Source of the DNA: Staphylococcus sp. MI 10-1553
GTDB taxonomy: Bacteria; Bacillota; Bacilli; Staphylococcales; Staphylococcaceae
NCBI RefSeq assembly: GCF_010365305.1
Contig: NZ_CP048279.1
Coordinates: 2,232,001-2,296,000, forward strand
Reading direction: 5' to 3'
Length of the DNA: 64,000 bases
Each line of letters opens with the position of its first letter. Positions within the stretch are counted from its first letter, which is position 1. Positions 29,201 to 38,676 of this stretch are shown here, piece by piece. The position numbers and the translations under genes were made by a program. Under the pieces are notes generated by a model. The model saw only the letters and a list, made by a program, of their open reading frames with translations. It ran no database searches and was not told the DNA's origin.

Positions 29201-30529
29201 TCATGCAAAAGAAATCGTTAACAACTTTTCTTTAAATATGTCCCTCAAAAATTCGGGCATTAAATATTGAATGTGACCGCCTTTTAATGTTGGAAAATAG
29301 CGTCCAAACGTGTACATATCTACCGTTCCTAAAATATAAGTCACCTCATCATCAATCTCTTTGCCATTCACAAAGTAACGTTCACTTGATTCAATGTAGC
29401 CCGCATGATATAAAATATAACCACCAAATATATCCCCACGAAAACCTAGACCTTGTGCGTAATCGTACATATATTCTTGAGCACGGGCTTTCAATAAGAC
29501 TTCTTTTAATTCAGCCCCTGTTAATCGAATGCGTACGACATTAATCGGATGTGGCAACATTTGATGGATATCATACTCGGTTAATCGTTGTGCCGTGTAA
29601 CCTTTTACAATCAGTCCCGCATTGATAATTGTACAGTCTGCTTCGGTAAATTCGTGTACACTTTCAGCTAACAAATAACTCGTTTCTGTAATATGATTCA
29701 TCGCACGTTGCAAAGTAATCGGTGTATCCACGACTGGTGCGTTGAGGAGCGCTTTCCCTTCCGCTTCAAAATTCGTCTCAACTTCAGGTAATTGTTCGAG
29801 TGGATGTAACATCGCAGTTTTCTCAATGACTTTGCCGTTTTCTATCTCTAACGTCACTTCTCCTAAATATTGACCATACTTTCCTGCTGCCGCCATTAAT
29901 ACACCATTTTCGATCTCGCCGTCTTCAAAATAATGATGCGTATGGGCACCAAAGATGACGTCAATTTCTGGTATCGTTTCACAAAGTTTCTCATCAAAAA
30001 AGATACCGACATGGCTCAATACAATCAAAACATCATATTCACCTTCATGCGCGGCGATTTCTTGTCGTATCGCATCAAGCGGATCAGTCACCACCCAATC
30101 TAGCGCACGATAAAATGGCGTGAACGGCGCTGTTGCTGCGACATACATCACACGCACGCCTTCGATTCGTTCAATATAAGAAGTTAAAAAGTTGTGTGGT
30201 AATTGGCCTGATTCATCTAATACATTAGTACATGTCACTTTAAACTGTGCCTCATCGTACAATGCATTCAGCGCTTCATGTGAAATCGTCATGCCTTCAT
30301 TGTTCCCAATTGTCGCTACATCACATCCCGCTTCATTCAGGAGTTCTATATTGCGCTTACCTAACGTTCCTTCTGTTACAGGTAAGGATAAATCGACATG
30401 ATCGCCTATATCGACATAACGAGAAGGGTGCGTTAATTGTGCACGTGCCTTTGTTAAATATGCTGTGATACGTGAATAAGCATGTAAATGACTGTGAATA
30501 TCATTTGTATGATAAATTGTTAAACGCAT
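29201..30529 (-). CDS. Bifunctional metallophosphatase/5'-nucleotidase (YunD type)
   Basis: A 442-aa protein with an N-terminal calcineurin-like metallophosphoesterase domain ([10 protein letters not shown] at 5-14, DIGDHVD, GNNEG at 96-100, FGAHTHHYF) and a C-terminal 5'-nucleotidase domain. It lacks a signal peptide, so unlike secreted AdsA-type nucleotidases it acts in the cytoplasm. The substrate is probably a nucleotide or cyclic nucleotide, not decided here. It follows the TauE/SafE gene by 16 nt in the order DUF72-TauE-YunD. Confidence 0.88.
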   Translation of the reverse strand: MRLTIYHTNDIHSHLHAYSRITAYLTKARAQLTHPSRYVDIGDHVDLSLPVTEGTLGKRNIELLNEAGCDVATIGNNEGMTISHEALNALYDEAQFKVTCTNVLDESGQLPHNFLTSYIERIEGVRVMYVAATAPFTPFYRALDWVVTDPLDAIRQEIAAHEGEYDVLIVLSHVGIFFDEKLCETIPEIDVIFGAHTHHYFEDGEIENGVLMAAAGKYGQYLGEVTLEIENGKVIEKTAMLHPLEQLPEVETNFEAEGKALLNAPVVDTPITLQRAMNHITETSYLLAESVHEFTEADCTIINAGLIVKGYTAQRLTEYDIHQMLPHPINVVRIRLTGAELKEVLLKARAQEYMYDYAQGLGFRGDIFGGYILYHAGYIESSERYFVNGKEIDDEVTYILGTVDMYTFGRYFPTLKGGHIQYLMPEFLRDIFKEKLLTISFA

Positions 30530-30545
30530 AATCTCGCCTCACTTT

Positions 30546-31370
30546 TTAGTTAAAGAATGATTGTAAAATGAGATAAATCCCTAATCCTAACATGACTAAT
30601 CGTAAAATTAAGACTACGGTGTCGGATTTAATTGTTTTATTTAATCTCACACCTAATTGTGCACCGACCCAACTTGAAATAATCAAAATTAAACTGTAGC
30701 CCCATAACACATGACCTAACATAATATGGCCGATTGAACCCGTCACACTTGAGAAGAAAATCATCATCATGCTTGTCCCTACTGCGACGTGGGGTGGGAA
30801 ACGAAACACAAGCAACATTAATGGGGTCATCAGTGCACCGCCGCCGATGCCAAATAAGCCTGCTGTTAAACCAATGACAAATGACGCGATAATCGCAATA
30901 GATGGAACCACACCATAGCGATAATGTTCACCGTGTGCATCTGTAAATGACTTCATATAACGTTCTTGTTGGAATGCTTTAATCGGTGGGATACGATGAC
31001 GCACCATTAATAATACAGAGACGATGATCAAAAACATCCCAAAATATAAATTAAAAGAATGCAGCGTTAAATACTGGCTTAAGTAAGCACCAATCAACGC
31101 CCCTGGAATGATACCAATCGTGAATATAATCCCATTTTTCACATCCACTTGCTTTTGTTTTAAATAGCCTACCGTTGAGGACAACCCTGTCGCAATTAAA
31201 ATAATGGACGATGTACCAATTGCCGTTTGAGGTGTAATGCCCCCTAAAATATTTAACGTGACACCAAAATAAATTAATGTCGGTACAATGATAATGCCGC
31301 CACCGATGCCAACGAGTGAGCCGATAATAGCAGAGAGAAAACCAACTAATATGAGAATAATCATACTCAA
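30546..31370 (-). CDS. TauE/SafE family sulfite/sulfonate exporter-like membrane protein
   Basis: A 274-aa polytopic protein with about eight hydrophobic segments arranged as two homologous halves. Each half starts with the glycine-rich motif of the family (GSLVGIGGGIIIVPTL near 17-32 and TAGLFGIGGGALMTPLMLL near 172-190). Relatives export sulfite, taurine-related anions or other small anions; the substrate is unknown. Part of the DUF72-TauE-YunD unit. Confidence 0.87.
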   Translation of the reverse strand: MSMIILILVGFLSAIIGSLVGIGGGIIIVPTLIYFGVTLNILGGITPQTAIGTSSIILIATGLSSTVGYLKQKQVDVKNGIIFTIGIIPGALIGAYLSQYLTLHSFNLYFGMFLIIVSVLLMVRHRIPPIKAFQQERYMKSFTDAHGEHYRYGVVPSIAIIASFVIGLTAGLFGIGGGALMTPLMLLVFRFPPHVAVGTSMMMIFFSSVTGSIGHIMLGHVLWGYSLILIISSWVGAQLGVRLNKTIKSDTVVLILRLVMLGLGIYLILQSFFN

Positions 31371-31384
31371 AATATAACCTCCCT

Positions 31385-32233
31385 TTAAAATAATTTAAGC
31401 TGTTGCGGGGCAAGCCCTTCGTAGTCTATCCCTAATAATTTCTGAAAGTATTTTGCATTATTTGCGGCGTGTCCACCTGAATTATTATTAAAAACAACAT
31501 AGACTTGCTCTGCTTTATGATCTAATAACTTGATTTTGTCAGCTAATTGTTGAAGTTCCGCTTCAGAATAATCATAAAGATAGCGTACATTTCGCCATTC
31601 TTGGTCAGACATATCTTTTTTAGTCCATCCGTATTGATTCCGCCCATGAAATCGAACTAATCCCGTTTGATGCGTCATTCGATTCACAAAAGGAATACTG
31701 CCCTCACCCACTTGAGGCTCATCACACACCGAATGGATAAATTGATGTTCTGTTAAAAAGGCAAGCGTATGCTCTTTCATGTCGCCTTTAAACCAAGACT
31801 GATGTCGAAATTCTATACATACAGGCAACTGCTTCAACTGCTCGCGTACATAACGAATATATTGAATGTTCTTCGTAGAGCAATCAAACCACGGTGGAAA
31901 TTGGACTAACACCATCGCGAGTTTTTGTGCTTCAACAAACGGTTCAATCATTAATCGAAAATCGTTGAACAATTGCGCAATCGAATCCGCAAAATCATGA
32001 TAATCAGCATGAAGTGTTAATGCTTGATGGATTTTCACAACAAACTTAAACCGTTCAGGCGTCTCTCTAATCCATTTTAAAATATTATGTTCAGGCTGAA
32101 TGGCATAATATGAAGCATCTAATTCAACAACTGGAAAATGACTTGCATACGTTTTTAATTTATCTGATTTTCTTTGTAAATCTTCGTACAGGGTGTCATG
32201 ATCGCCCCACCCTGTTAGACCAATTTCTATCAT
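31385..32233 (-). CDS. DUF72 family protein (YunF type)
   Basis: A 282-aa TIM-barrel-like protein of the DUF72 family, which adopts an endonuclease IV-like fold but has no proven activity. Typical stretches are IGLTGWGDHDTLY at the N-terminus, EFRHQSWF in the middle, and YVVFNNNSGGHAANNAKYFQKL near the end. Start 32233 (MIEIGLTGWG) is preferred over a GTG three codons earlier. First gene of a unit with the TauE-like and YunD genes. Confidence 0.85.
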   Translation of the reverse strand: MIEIGLTGWGDHDTLYEDLQRKSDKLKTYASHFPVVELDASYYAIQPEHNILKWIRETPERFKFVVKIHQALTLHADYHDFADSIAQLFNDFRLMIEPFVEAQKLAMVLVQFPPWFDCSTKNIQYIRYVREQLKQLPVCIEFRHQSWFKGDMKEHTLAFLTEHQFIHSVCDEPQVGEGSIPFVNRMTHQTGLVRFHGRNQYGWTKKDMSDQEWRNVRYLYDYSEAELQQLADKIKLLDHKAEQVYVVFNNNSGGHAANNAKYFQKLLGIDYEGLAPQQLKLF

Positions 32234-32413
32234 TTTTATCACCGTATTTATTTTATCATATCAACATTGGGACTTGCCTTTTAATCACTTGCGTCCTCAT
32301 ATCTTCTTCTAAAACTGAGTTATTAACGTGCCTCATAGCTACCTTTACGGTTGACTAATATTAAAGCAGGGTATAAGTGAAGAAAATAATCTCACAATAA
32401 AGGAGCTTCAATC

Positions 32414-33109
32414 ATGGTTGAACAAATCAAATATGGCACACATGAAGATCAACACTATGATGTCTACGAAAACCAACAGGCTCAATTCAATGCATGGATT
32501 GTGCTTATTCACGGGGGATATTGGCGCCAAAAATATAGCAAATCAATGATGGATCCTTATATCGACTTTTTTATTGATGCAGGCTATTCAGTCGTCAATA
32601 TCGAATACCGTCGTGGCTCAGAGCACCCTTGGCCTTATCCAACTGAAGATGTTGCACAAGCTGTCTCACATTTTAAAGATTCAAACTACGTACCAACCCA
32701 AGTCATTGGTATAGGCCATTCTGTTGGCGGACAACTTGCGCTCCTTCAAGCTGATTTATTCAATCAAATCGTCGCACTTGCCCCTGTCACCGATATCCTT
32801 TACACCTTGCATCAACATTTAGGTCAAGATGCTGTAGCTGAATATTTTAATACTTCTGACACACATACACTACGAGAAGCCTCACCGCTGACTCAAATGC
32901 CGATTGATGTGGAAACATTAATCATTCACGGATTTAATGATACTTCTGTGCATATAGACACGACATTATCTTATGTACAAGAAAATTATAAAAACGGGCA
33001 TTACATGACACTTTATGCATTGCCTTATTTAGATCATCTAGACTGTATTAATCCAACAGCGACACATCAAAATATGTTATTAGAATGGCTCTCTCATCGT
33101 GCCTCATAG
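32414..33109 (+). CDS. Alpha/beta hydrolase (kynurenine formamidase-like)
   Basis: A 231-aa alpha/beta hydrolase. The HGGYWRQKYS oxyanion motif (about 34-43) is of the HGGxW type seen in kynurenine formamidases and BNA7-like esterases. The nucleophile elbow is GHSVGG near 101-106, the acid is in GFNDTSV, and the base histidine in LPYLDHLD. The real substrate is unknown. AAAGGAGC precedes the start. It converges on the broken nitronate monooxygenase gene. Confidence 0.8.
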   Translation: MVEQIKYGTHEDQHYDVYENQQAQFNAWIVLIHGGYWRQKYSKSMMDPYIDFFIDAGYSVVNIEYRRGSEHPWPYPTEDVAQAVSHFKDSNYVPTQVIGIGHSVGGQLALLQADLFNQIVALAPVTDILYTLHQHLGQDAVAEYFNTSDTHTLREASPLTQMPIDVETLIIHGFNDTSVHIDTTLSYVQENYKNGHYMTLYALPYLDHLDCINPTATHQNMLLEWLSHRAS

Positions 33110-33126
33110 ATAAAGAAACAAGCCCA

Positions 33127-34198
33127 TTACAAGTTGAACTTGTCAATTTGTTGTTGGGCTTGTTTTAATAATTGTTTGAAAAGTGTATTCACATCGACAT
33201 CTTTTGCTAAGCGAACACCTTGACCACTCCAGACATGCATCCACTCTGATTGGCCACTTTTCGCCGCAGTGGCTCGAATTTGTTTTGTTAAATCATTTTG
33301 TATCGGATAAGGTAATACGTCTACTTCACCTTGTTCCAAATCCTCTATAATTTTATTTTTAATTCCTCTTGCAGCCTTACCACTTAAAACTTTTGTGACA
33401 GTGGTATTTGTTTCGTCGCTCTCAAAAATCATGCGCTTATGAATTGACTTGGCATGGCTCTCTTTTATTGTTAAGAAAGCTGTCCCCATTTGAACAGCAT
33501 CTGCACCTAACGCGAGACTCGCTATCCAACCTCGTCCATCCATAATACCACCTGCTGCAATGACCGGAATAGAAACATAATCAACAACTTGAGGAACTAA
33601 CGCCATTGTACCAATCATTGACTGTATGGCTTCTTTTTTAAAGGTACCGCGATGACCACCTGCTTCGCTTCCTTGTGCTACTACAAAATCAAGTCCCGCT
33701 TCTTCCACAGCAATGGCCTCTTCAACTGTCGTTGCACTGCCAATTAAAATGATATTTGCCTTTTTCAGTCGCTGTATCATCGCTTTTGATGGCATACCAA
33801 AAGTAAAGCTACATACAGGAACTTGCAACGCTATAATGATATCAATCATTACTTCAAATTCCGCTTCACTATGTTCGCCAATTATGGCAGGTGGTAAATT
33901 TAAACTTTGTTGATAGGGCTTTAAAAAAGTATTCATACGTTCAACAGCTTCTTCGGTTGTATGAAAAGGTTTCAGGAACAAATAGATTAACTGCGAATGT
34001 TTTTGACGTCAGCGCTTTAACTTGTTTAATAGAAGCGGCTAAATCATCATGAGACAAATAACCTGCGCCTATCGTACCCAATCCCCCATTTCGTGAGACT
34101 TCTGCCACAAGCTCTGGTGTCGTTGAACCCGCCATTCCCGCTTGTATGATTGGATATTTTAAACGAAGTCGCCGTGTAAATTCTGTTTGATACCACAT
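33127..34198 (-). pseudogene. Nitronate monooxygenase, frameshifted
   Basis: Two adjacent minus-strand frames make one protein of the FMN-dependent nitronate monooxygenase/NPD family of about 355 aa. The N-part (34198 to about 33974) has YPIIQAGMAGSTTPELVAEV; the C-part has VAQGSEAGGHRG and AAGGIMDGRGW, the FMN phosphate site. The break is at 33970-33972, where AAA on the minus strand appears to have been AA: removing one A restores FVPEPFHTTEEAVERM. One-base change only, so a recent mutation or a sequencing error are both possible. Confidence 0.85.
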
Positions 34199-34247
34199 TA
34201 AAATCTCCCCCTTGATTTGAGAATAGTGATGGTAATCGTTTATCGTA

Positions 34248-35246
34248 CTAGCGAACTTGATTCAACTTATCGTTCTCTTCACGATCCATTTCGTCTTCAA
34301 TTTCCATACCTAACATTTCTTCAATCAAATCTTCATGCGTGACAATTGCATCTGTGCCTCCATATTCATCCAACACAATCGCCAAATGTTTTCTCGTAAT
34401 GGTCATTTTTCTGAGTACCCATTCTGCACGATTATGCTCATAAACAAAAAGTGGCTCTGAACAGAAATCTAAAACTGATTTTTCAGGCGTTTTACTCCAT
34501 ACAAGTAAATATTTTGAATGAAATACACCAACTACATGGTCAATGTCGCCTTCATAAACCGGATAACGCGTATATGGATGATTAGTGACAATATCATATA
34601 CTTCATCATAATCATTTTCTACAGATAATGATGTTACATTCACACGTGGCGTATTGTTAATATCGTTCACTTTCAAACGGTCAAAGTTCATCACACCTTG
34701 GATACGATTACGCTCCATCTCATTAAAGGCACCCTCAGTTCCCGCAATAGAAACCATTGTACGCACTTCTTCTTTAGACACACCTTGATTCTCTTGACCG
34801 CGAGATAATAAACGATTAATCCCATCTGTTATTGCATTTAAAATCATGGTAATTGGCTTTAATATAATGACAAAAAAGCGAATAACTGGAAAGACAAGTC
34901 GCGCAATCGGATCTGGAAATGTTGCAGCTACAGATTTTGGAATCACTTCCGCAAAAACAATAATCACTACAGTTAAGATCGCCGAAGCAATCCCAACGTT
35001 TAACCCTAGATCAACCGCCAATATCGTCACCAACGTCGGTAATAAAATATTCGCGATATTATTACCAATCAATATGGTCGTAATAAACGCACTCGGTTTA
35101 TCTAAAAGCTTCAATAAGTTTGCAGATTTTTTATTGTTATGGTCCGCTTCAGATTTGAGTTTGACCCTGTTTGCTGCAGTGAGCGCAGTTTCACTTCCTG
35201 AAAAGAAGCAAGATACAAAAATTAATAGAATGATCGCAATGATCAT
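34248..35246 (-). CDS. CNNM/HlyC-CorC family transporter
   Basis: A 332-aa membrane protein with an N-terminal CNNM (DUF21) domain of three or four spans (FSGSETALTAANRVKLKSEA near 14-33 is typical). A CBS-domain pair follows (about 190-310), with GVFHSKYLL and LDEYGGTDAIVTHEDLIEE. Family members export or regulate Mg2+ (MpfA/MpfB in S. aureus, YhdP/YqhB in Bacillus). The C-terminal CorC-HlyC domain of about 80 residues is missing, as the protein stops soon after the CBS pair; some relatives are naturally short. Confidence 0.85.
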   Translation of the reverse strand: MIIAIILLIFVSCFFSGSETALTAANRVKLKSEADHNNKKSANLLKLLDKPSAFITTILIGNNIANILLPTLVTILAVDLGLNVGIASAILTVVIIVFAEVIPKSVAATFPDPIARLVFPVIRFFVIILKPITMILNAITDGINRLLSRGQENQGVSKEEVRTMVSIAGTEGAFNEMERNRIQGVMNFDRLKVNDINNTPRVNVTSLSVENDYDEVYDIVTNHPYTRYPVYEGDIDHVVGVFHSKYLLVWSKTPEKSVLDFCSEPLFVYEHNRAEWVLRKMTITRKHLAIVLDEYGGTDAIVTHEDLIEEMLGMEIEDEMDREENDKLNQVR

Positions 35247-35746
35247 TAATCAGTTCCCCCTCTAATTTTCAGTAAAAGCCAACAAGCCACTAACCCAGTT
35301 ATTTAAGCATTCATCAAAAAATGATGATAGCTTCGGCATACAGTGTTTTATAGTTGAACTTCCTACCTTTAAAATCATCTTAAAATCGAAAAATTTTTAA
35401 ATCATATTAACTTTATTGTCTATGATGCACATTTAAATTGCAAGTTAACTCCCAACAAAAAGTAACAGATTATTAATTGTATACCCATAATACCTTTGCG
35501 TATGTTATCACATCTTATTCACTTTTAAAAACAACGGATAATCTATTCGCCACTAACATTACAAAAACATGTATTTAAAGAGTTTATCGTGCTTTCACGC
35601 CATCAATTATGATTAATGCGAAGTCTCCAATGACATCTTCGAAACAAGACAAAAAGTAATATAATTTTTCAGTTTGCATCAGTAAAATAATTTTTAAAAC
35701 ATGTCTCCGATCTCTACATATTTTTTACTTTATGTCTAGACCCTTG
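35247..35746. other. AT-rich intergenic region
   Basis: Five hundred nt with no supported gene on either strand. GCATTCATC...GATGATAGC near 35307-35331 forms a small hairpin. Otherwise I see only AT-rich sequence. Confidence 0.5.
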
Positions 35747-36433
35747 TTAAATTGAATTTAAAATGTGTGATACTGCATTAATGAGAATGTGTAGTGTGAT
35801 TGAAACTAAAAGATTGCGATTTGATGTTAAATATACATAAGTGAGTGTAATACCTCCTAAAATAAAAGGTAAGAATGTCCAGATAGATTGAAAATGTAAA
35901 AAATGTGCAATGCCAAATAAAAAGACAGATACAATTGACATTGTTAGGTAACCCCATTTTTTTCCTAATTCGCCAATAAGCAAATGACGAAAGAGTATTT
36001 CTTCGACAATGGGTGTGAATACGCCAATCGTTAATAAGCTCAATATGAAATTATAGTTTTGAATATCTAATATTGCGAGTGGTACAGCTTTTTGATATAT
36101 CCAAATAAAGCTACTCCAAAGTATGTAGACAATAATGATTTTCTTTATGTAATGGCGCAATTCTATCCATCTATATTGGAAATGATTAAAAATAAAGTCT
36201 CTTGTTAAAAAAATGAAAAGAAGAACGATAACAAGTTGGGATATCAACATAACAGTATTAAAGAGTAGTGTTTGTACCTCAGGTGTTACATGATACTTTA
36301 ATACCTTTTTCAATATAAAAGGTAAGTATTGTTCAGCAAATAAAGGAGAAAAATATTGAAGCAAAACAAAAAGTGGAAATAATATAAAATCTTGATACCT
36401 TATTTGTTGTCGCCTTATTGAGAAATTTGACAT
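35747..36433 (-). CDS. CPBP-family intramembrane metalloprotease
   Basis: A 228-aa membrane protein with about six to seven spans. The CPBP (Abi) motifs are present: EEILFRHLLIGEL with EExxxR (about 141-153) and the histidine motif FGIAHFLHF (about 175-183), plus a final HILINAVSH. These are the metal-binding and catalytic groups of Rce1-like proteases; staphylococcal relatives include MroQ, which acts in Agr signalling, and bacteriocin self-immunity proteins. AT-rich codons and an isolated position next to an IS scar make acquired DNA possible. Confidence 0.85.
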   Translation of the reverse strand: MSNFSIRRQQIRYQDFILFPLFVLLQYFSPLFAEQYLPFILKKVLKYHVTPEVQTLLFNTVMLISQLVIVLLFIFLTRDFIFNHFQYRWIELRHYIKKIIIVYILWSSFIWIYQKAVPLAILDIQNYNFILSLLTIGVFTPIVEEILFRHLLIGELGKKWGYLTMSIVSVFLFGIAHFLHFQSIWTFLPFILGGITLTYVYLTSNRNLLVSITLHILINAVSHILNSI

Positions 36434-36711
36434 ATGTACCTCCTGTAGTGCATATTTTCACAAGTTTACCACTTTAAACAATAAAATACAATATTAAAAA
36501 TGATAAATTTTAAAAACGATTAATATATGACTAATAGAAAGTCGTTTTTTCGATAAATTTCCACTGTGTCGCAATAAGTCATAGCCTCTTCTTGAAGCTT
36601 TAAAATAGGGCTCTATATTAAATAAACTGAACCCCTCATTTTGGACACATAAAAGACAAATTAATTCATTGATTATTTAACTATATTAATGCGCTATCGT
36701 TTACTTTCGGG

Positions 36712-36785
36712 GCTGGGACATAAATCCCGGCTCAAATAAAGAATCGACTAAGTAAGAAATCATTTACTTAATCGATTCTTTTTTA
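36712..36785. repeat. Hairpins at the edge of the IS scar
   Basis: GGGCTGGGACATAAATCCC is a small palindromic unit seen widely in staphylococcal intergenic DNA. It is followed by GAATCGACTAAGTAA and TTACTTAATCGATTC, an inverted repeat with one mismatch and a following T run. The pair probably marks a terminator into which an IS1182-type element inserted. Confidence 0.55.
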
Positions 36786-36860
36786 TATATTATTTCAAAA
36801 AAAATAAAGTCCTCGCGTATAATATTGAATAACCACAAACATAAATACGGAGGAACTTTA

Positions 36861-37310
36861 TATGTATAAAAATTATTACATGTTTCAACTCACACTTCCA
36901 ATAGAAACTGAGATGTCGTATTCATTATCAACAAGCTGGTAGAATCTATTCCCCAAGAAGCTTTTAATCCATATTATAGCCAAAGAGGTCCTTCATCATA
37001 CCATTCAAAAATGATGTTAAAAATCATACTGTATAGTGATGCCCATTCTGTTTTTCAGGACGAAGAATCGAGCATCTGTTAAAAGATAGTTGTCGAATGA
37101 TGTGGCTTGCGCAAGGTCAAACGCCAACTTATAGAACCATCAATCGCTTTAGAGTGAATCCCCACATGATGGAATTTCCACATATTTTATTTTTCGGTTT
37201 AAGAGCACAATGATTAGAATTAGAAGATAAACTCATTACAGAGGACGTCATTTATATTGATGGCACAAAAATAGAAGCAAATGCGAATCAGTACACATTA
37301 CCACATCAGA
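36861..37310 (+). pseudogene. IS1182-family transposase remnant
   Basis: The first part of an IS1182/IS1272-type transposase in pieces. It begins MYKNYYMFQLTLPIETEM, then in other frames reads KLVESIPQEAFNPYYSQRG, SYHSKMMLKIILYSDAHSVF, GRRIEHLLKDSCRMMWLAQ, TPTYRTINRFRVNPHMM and EDVIYIDGTKIEANANQY. At least three frameshifts or stops separate these. It ends abruptly near 37300 where IS21-type sequence begins. An AGGAGGAAC-type ribosome site is still visible before the ATG. Confidence 0.85.
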
Positions 37311-37324
37311 GAAGAAAGGAATAA

Positions 37325-37615
37325 TCAATAAAACTTTAAAACAATTAAGCAGAATCGAACTGCTTATCATTGATGAGATAGGCTATACCCCCATCTCAAA
37401 AGAACAGGCAGATCTCTTCTATTAATTGATGTCACTCAGATATGAAATCCACAATCATAACGACGAATATCCCCTTTTCTAGTTGGGGGGGCATTTAGTA
37501 ACAAGATAGTGTCAGCAGCTATTATTGATAGACTCATTCATCATTCAAAAATATTTAAAATTACAGGGGATTCCTACCGACTTAAAGACTATAAAAGTGA
37601 AAAAAGTTTAAACAT
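37325..37615 (+). pseudogene. IS21-family IstB ATPase remnant
   Basis: The C-terminal half of an IstB helper ATPase, in at least three frames. Recognisable parts are the Walker B-like IELLIIDEIGYTPISKEQADLFY, then IITTNIPFSSWG, KIVSAAIIDRLIHHSKIF and a final TGDSYRLKDYKSEKSLN, which is a typical IstB ending. No IstA is present. The fusion to the IS1182 fragment suggests one element inserted into, or deleted with, the other. Confidence 0.8.
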
Positions 37616-37719
37616 ACGTCATTCTTAAACCGCTAAAAAACAACATTTTCAAACCGCTATTGACAAATGAGCAGTTTAATATATAAATAAAGCGATAAAT
37701 GGCTAAATTGTAACAATTG

Positions 37720-37780
37720 AAAAAATAAAAAGAGAACGTGAACAACGGTATCAATTCGATAACATCGTTCACATCCTCTC
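37720..37780 (-). terminator. Terminator after gtaB
   Basis: GAGAGGATGTGAACGATGTTATC pairs with GATACCGTTGTTCACGTTCTC around GAATT; TTTTTATTTTT follows on the minus strand. Confidence 0.88.
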
Positions 37781-37815
37781 ATTTATTGTATCATTTACAC
37801 TGTAATATAGATGTT

Positions 37816-38662
37816 CTACTTCAAAGTTTGGATAAACTGACGAATTTCTTCTGACATTTCCGCATCTTTCAAAGCGTACTGAATCGTCGTTTTGACAAAG
37901 CCAATTTTTTCACCGACATCAAAACGTTCCCCTTCAAAATCATAAGCAAAAACTTGTTCGGATCGATTCAAACGCTCAATCGCATCTGTTAATTGAATCT
38001 CTCCGCCCGCACCTGTTTCTTGATTTTCAAGATAATCAAAAATGTCAGGTGTTAGCACATACCTTCCCATAATCGCTAAATTTGATGGTGCTGGTTTTTC
38101 CACAAATTTTGTCACTTCATATAAACGATTGTCTTTTGATTTTGGATCAACAATCCCATAGCGGTGCGTGTCTTGTTCAGGTACCTCTTGAACGCCAATG
38201 ACAGATTTACCCGTGCGGTCGTATTCTTCAATCAATTGCTGAATAGCAGGTGTATCAGACTCAACAATGTCGTCACCTAATAACACGGCAAAAGGCTCAT
38301 TCCCAATAAATTGTCTTGCCGTTCAAATTGCATGACCTATACCTTTTTGCTCTTTTTGACGTACATAAAACATGTTCGCTAAATTTGTAGAATGACGCAC
38401 TTTTTCCAATAACGCATCTTTACCTTTTTCAGCTAAGTTATTTTCTAATTCCACTTGGTGAGCAAAATGATCTTCAATCGCACGTTTATGTTTCCCTGTC
38501 ACGATAATAATATCTTCAATGCCAGCACGTACTGCTTCTTCAACAATATATTGAATGTTGGCTTATCTAATATCGGTAACATTTCTTTCGGCATCGCTTT
38601 AGTTGCAGGTAAAAAACGTGTCCCTAAACCTGCTGCGGGAATAATCGCTTTTTTACAGTCAT
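37816..38662 (-). pseudogene. gtaB: UTP-glucose-1-phosphate uridylyltransferase, disrupted
   Basis: All of GtaB/GalU (about 288 aa) can be read if three lesions are corrected. (1) The start ATG at 38662 is out of frame with [20 protein letters not shown] because an A run (38649-38654) is one base short. (2) One base is missing near 38556, inside [13 protein letters not shown]. (3) A TGA at 38323-38325 replaces what is probably tryptophan before [11 protein letters not shown]. The remainder ([11 protein letters not shown] to the end, 156 aa) is intact. The enzyme makes UDP-glucose for glycolipid and the lipoteichoic acid anchor, so loss would matter unless another copy exists. Confidence 0.9.
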
Positions 38663-38676
38663 ACTAAACTTCCTTT

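Noticed and set aside
34248..35246. CNNM transporter considered truncated by mutation
   Set aside because: The frame ends cleanly after the CBS pair with a normal gap to the next gene; short family members exist, so I kept it as intact and noted the missing CorC-HlyC domain.
37325..37615. IstB remnant considered as a functional DnaC-like ATPase
   Set aside because: Several stops and frame changes within 290 nt, and no N-terminal half or istA partner.
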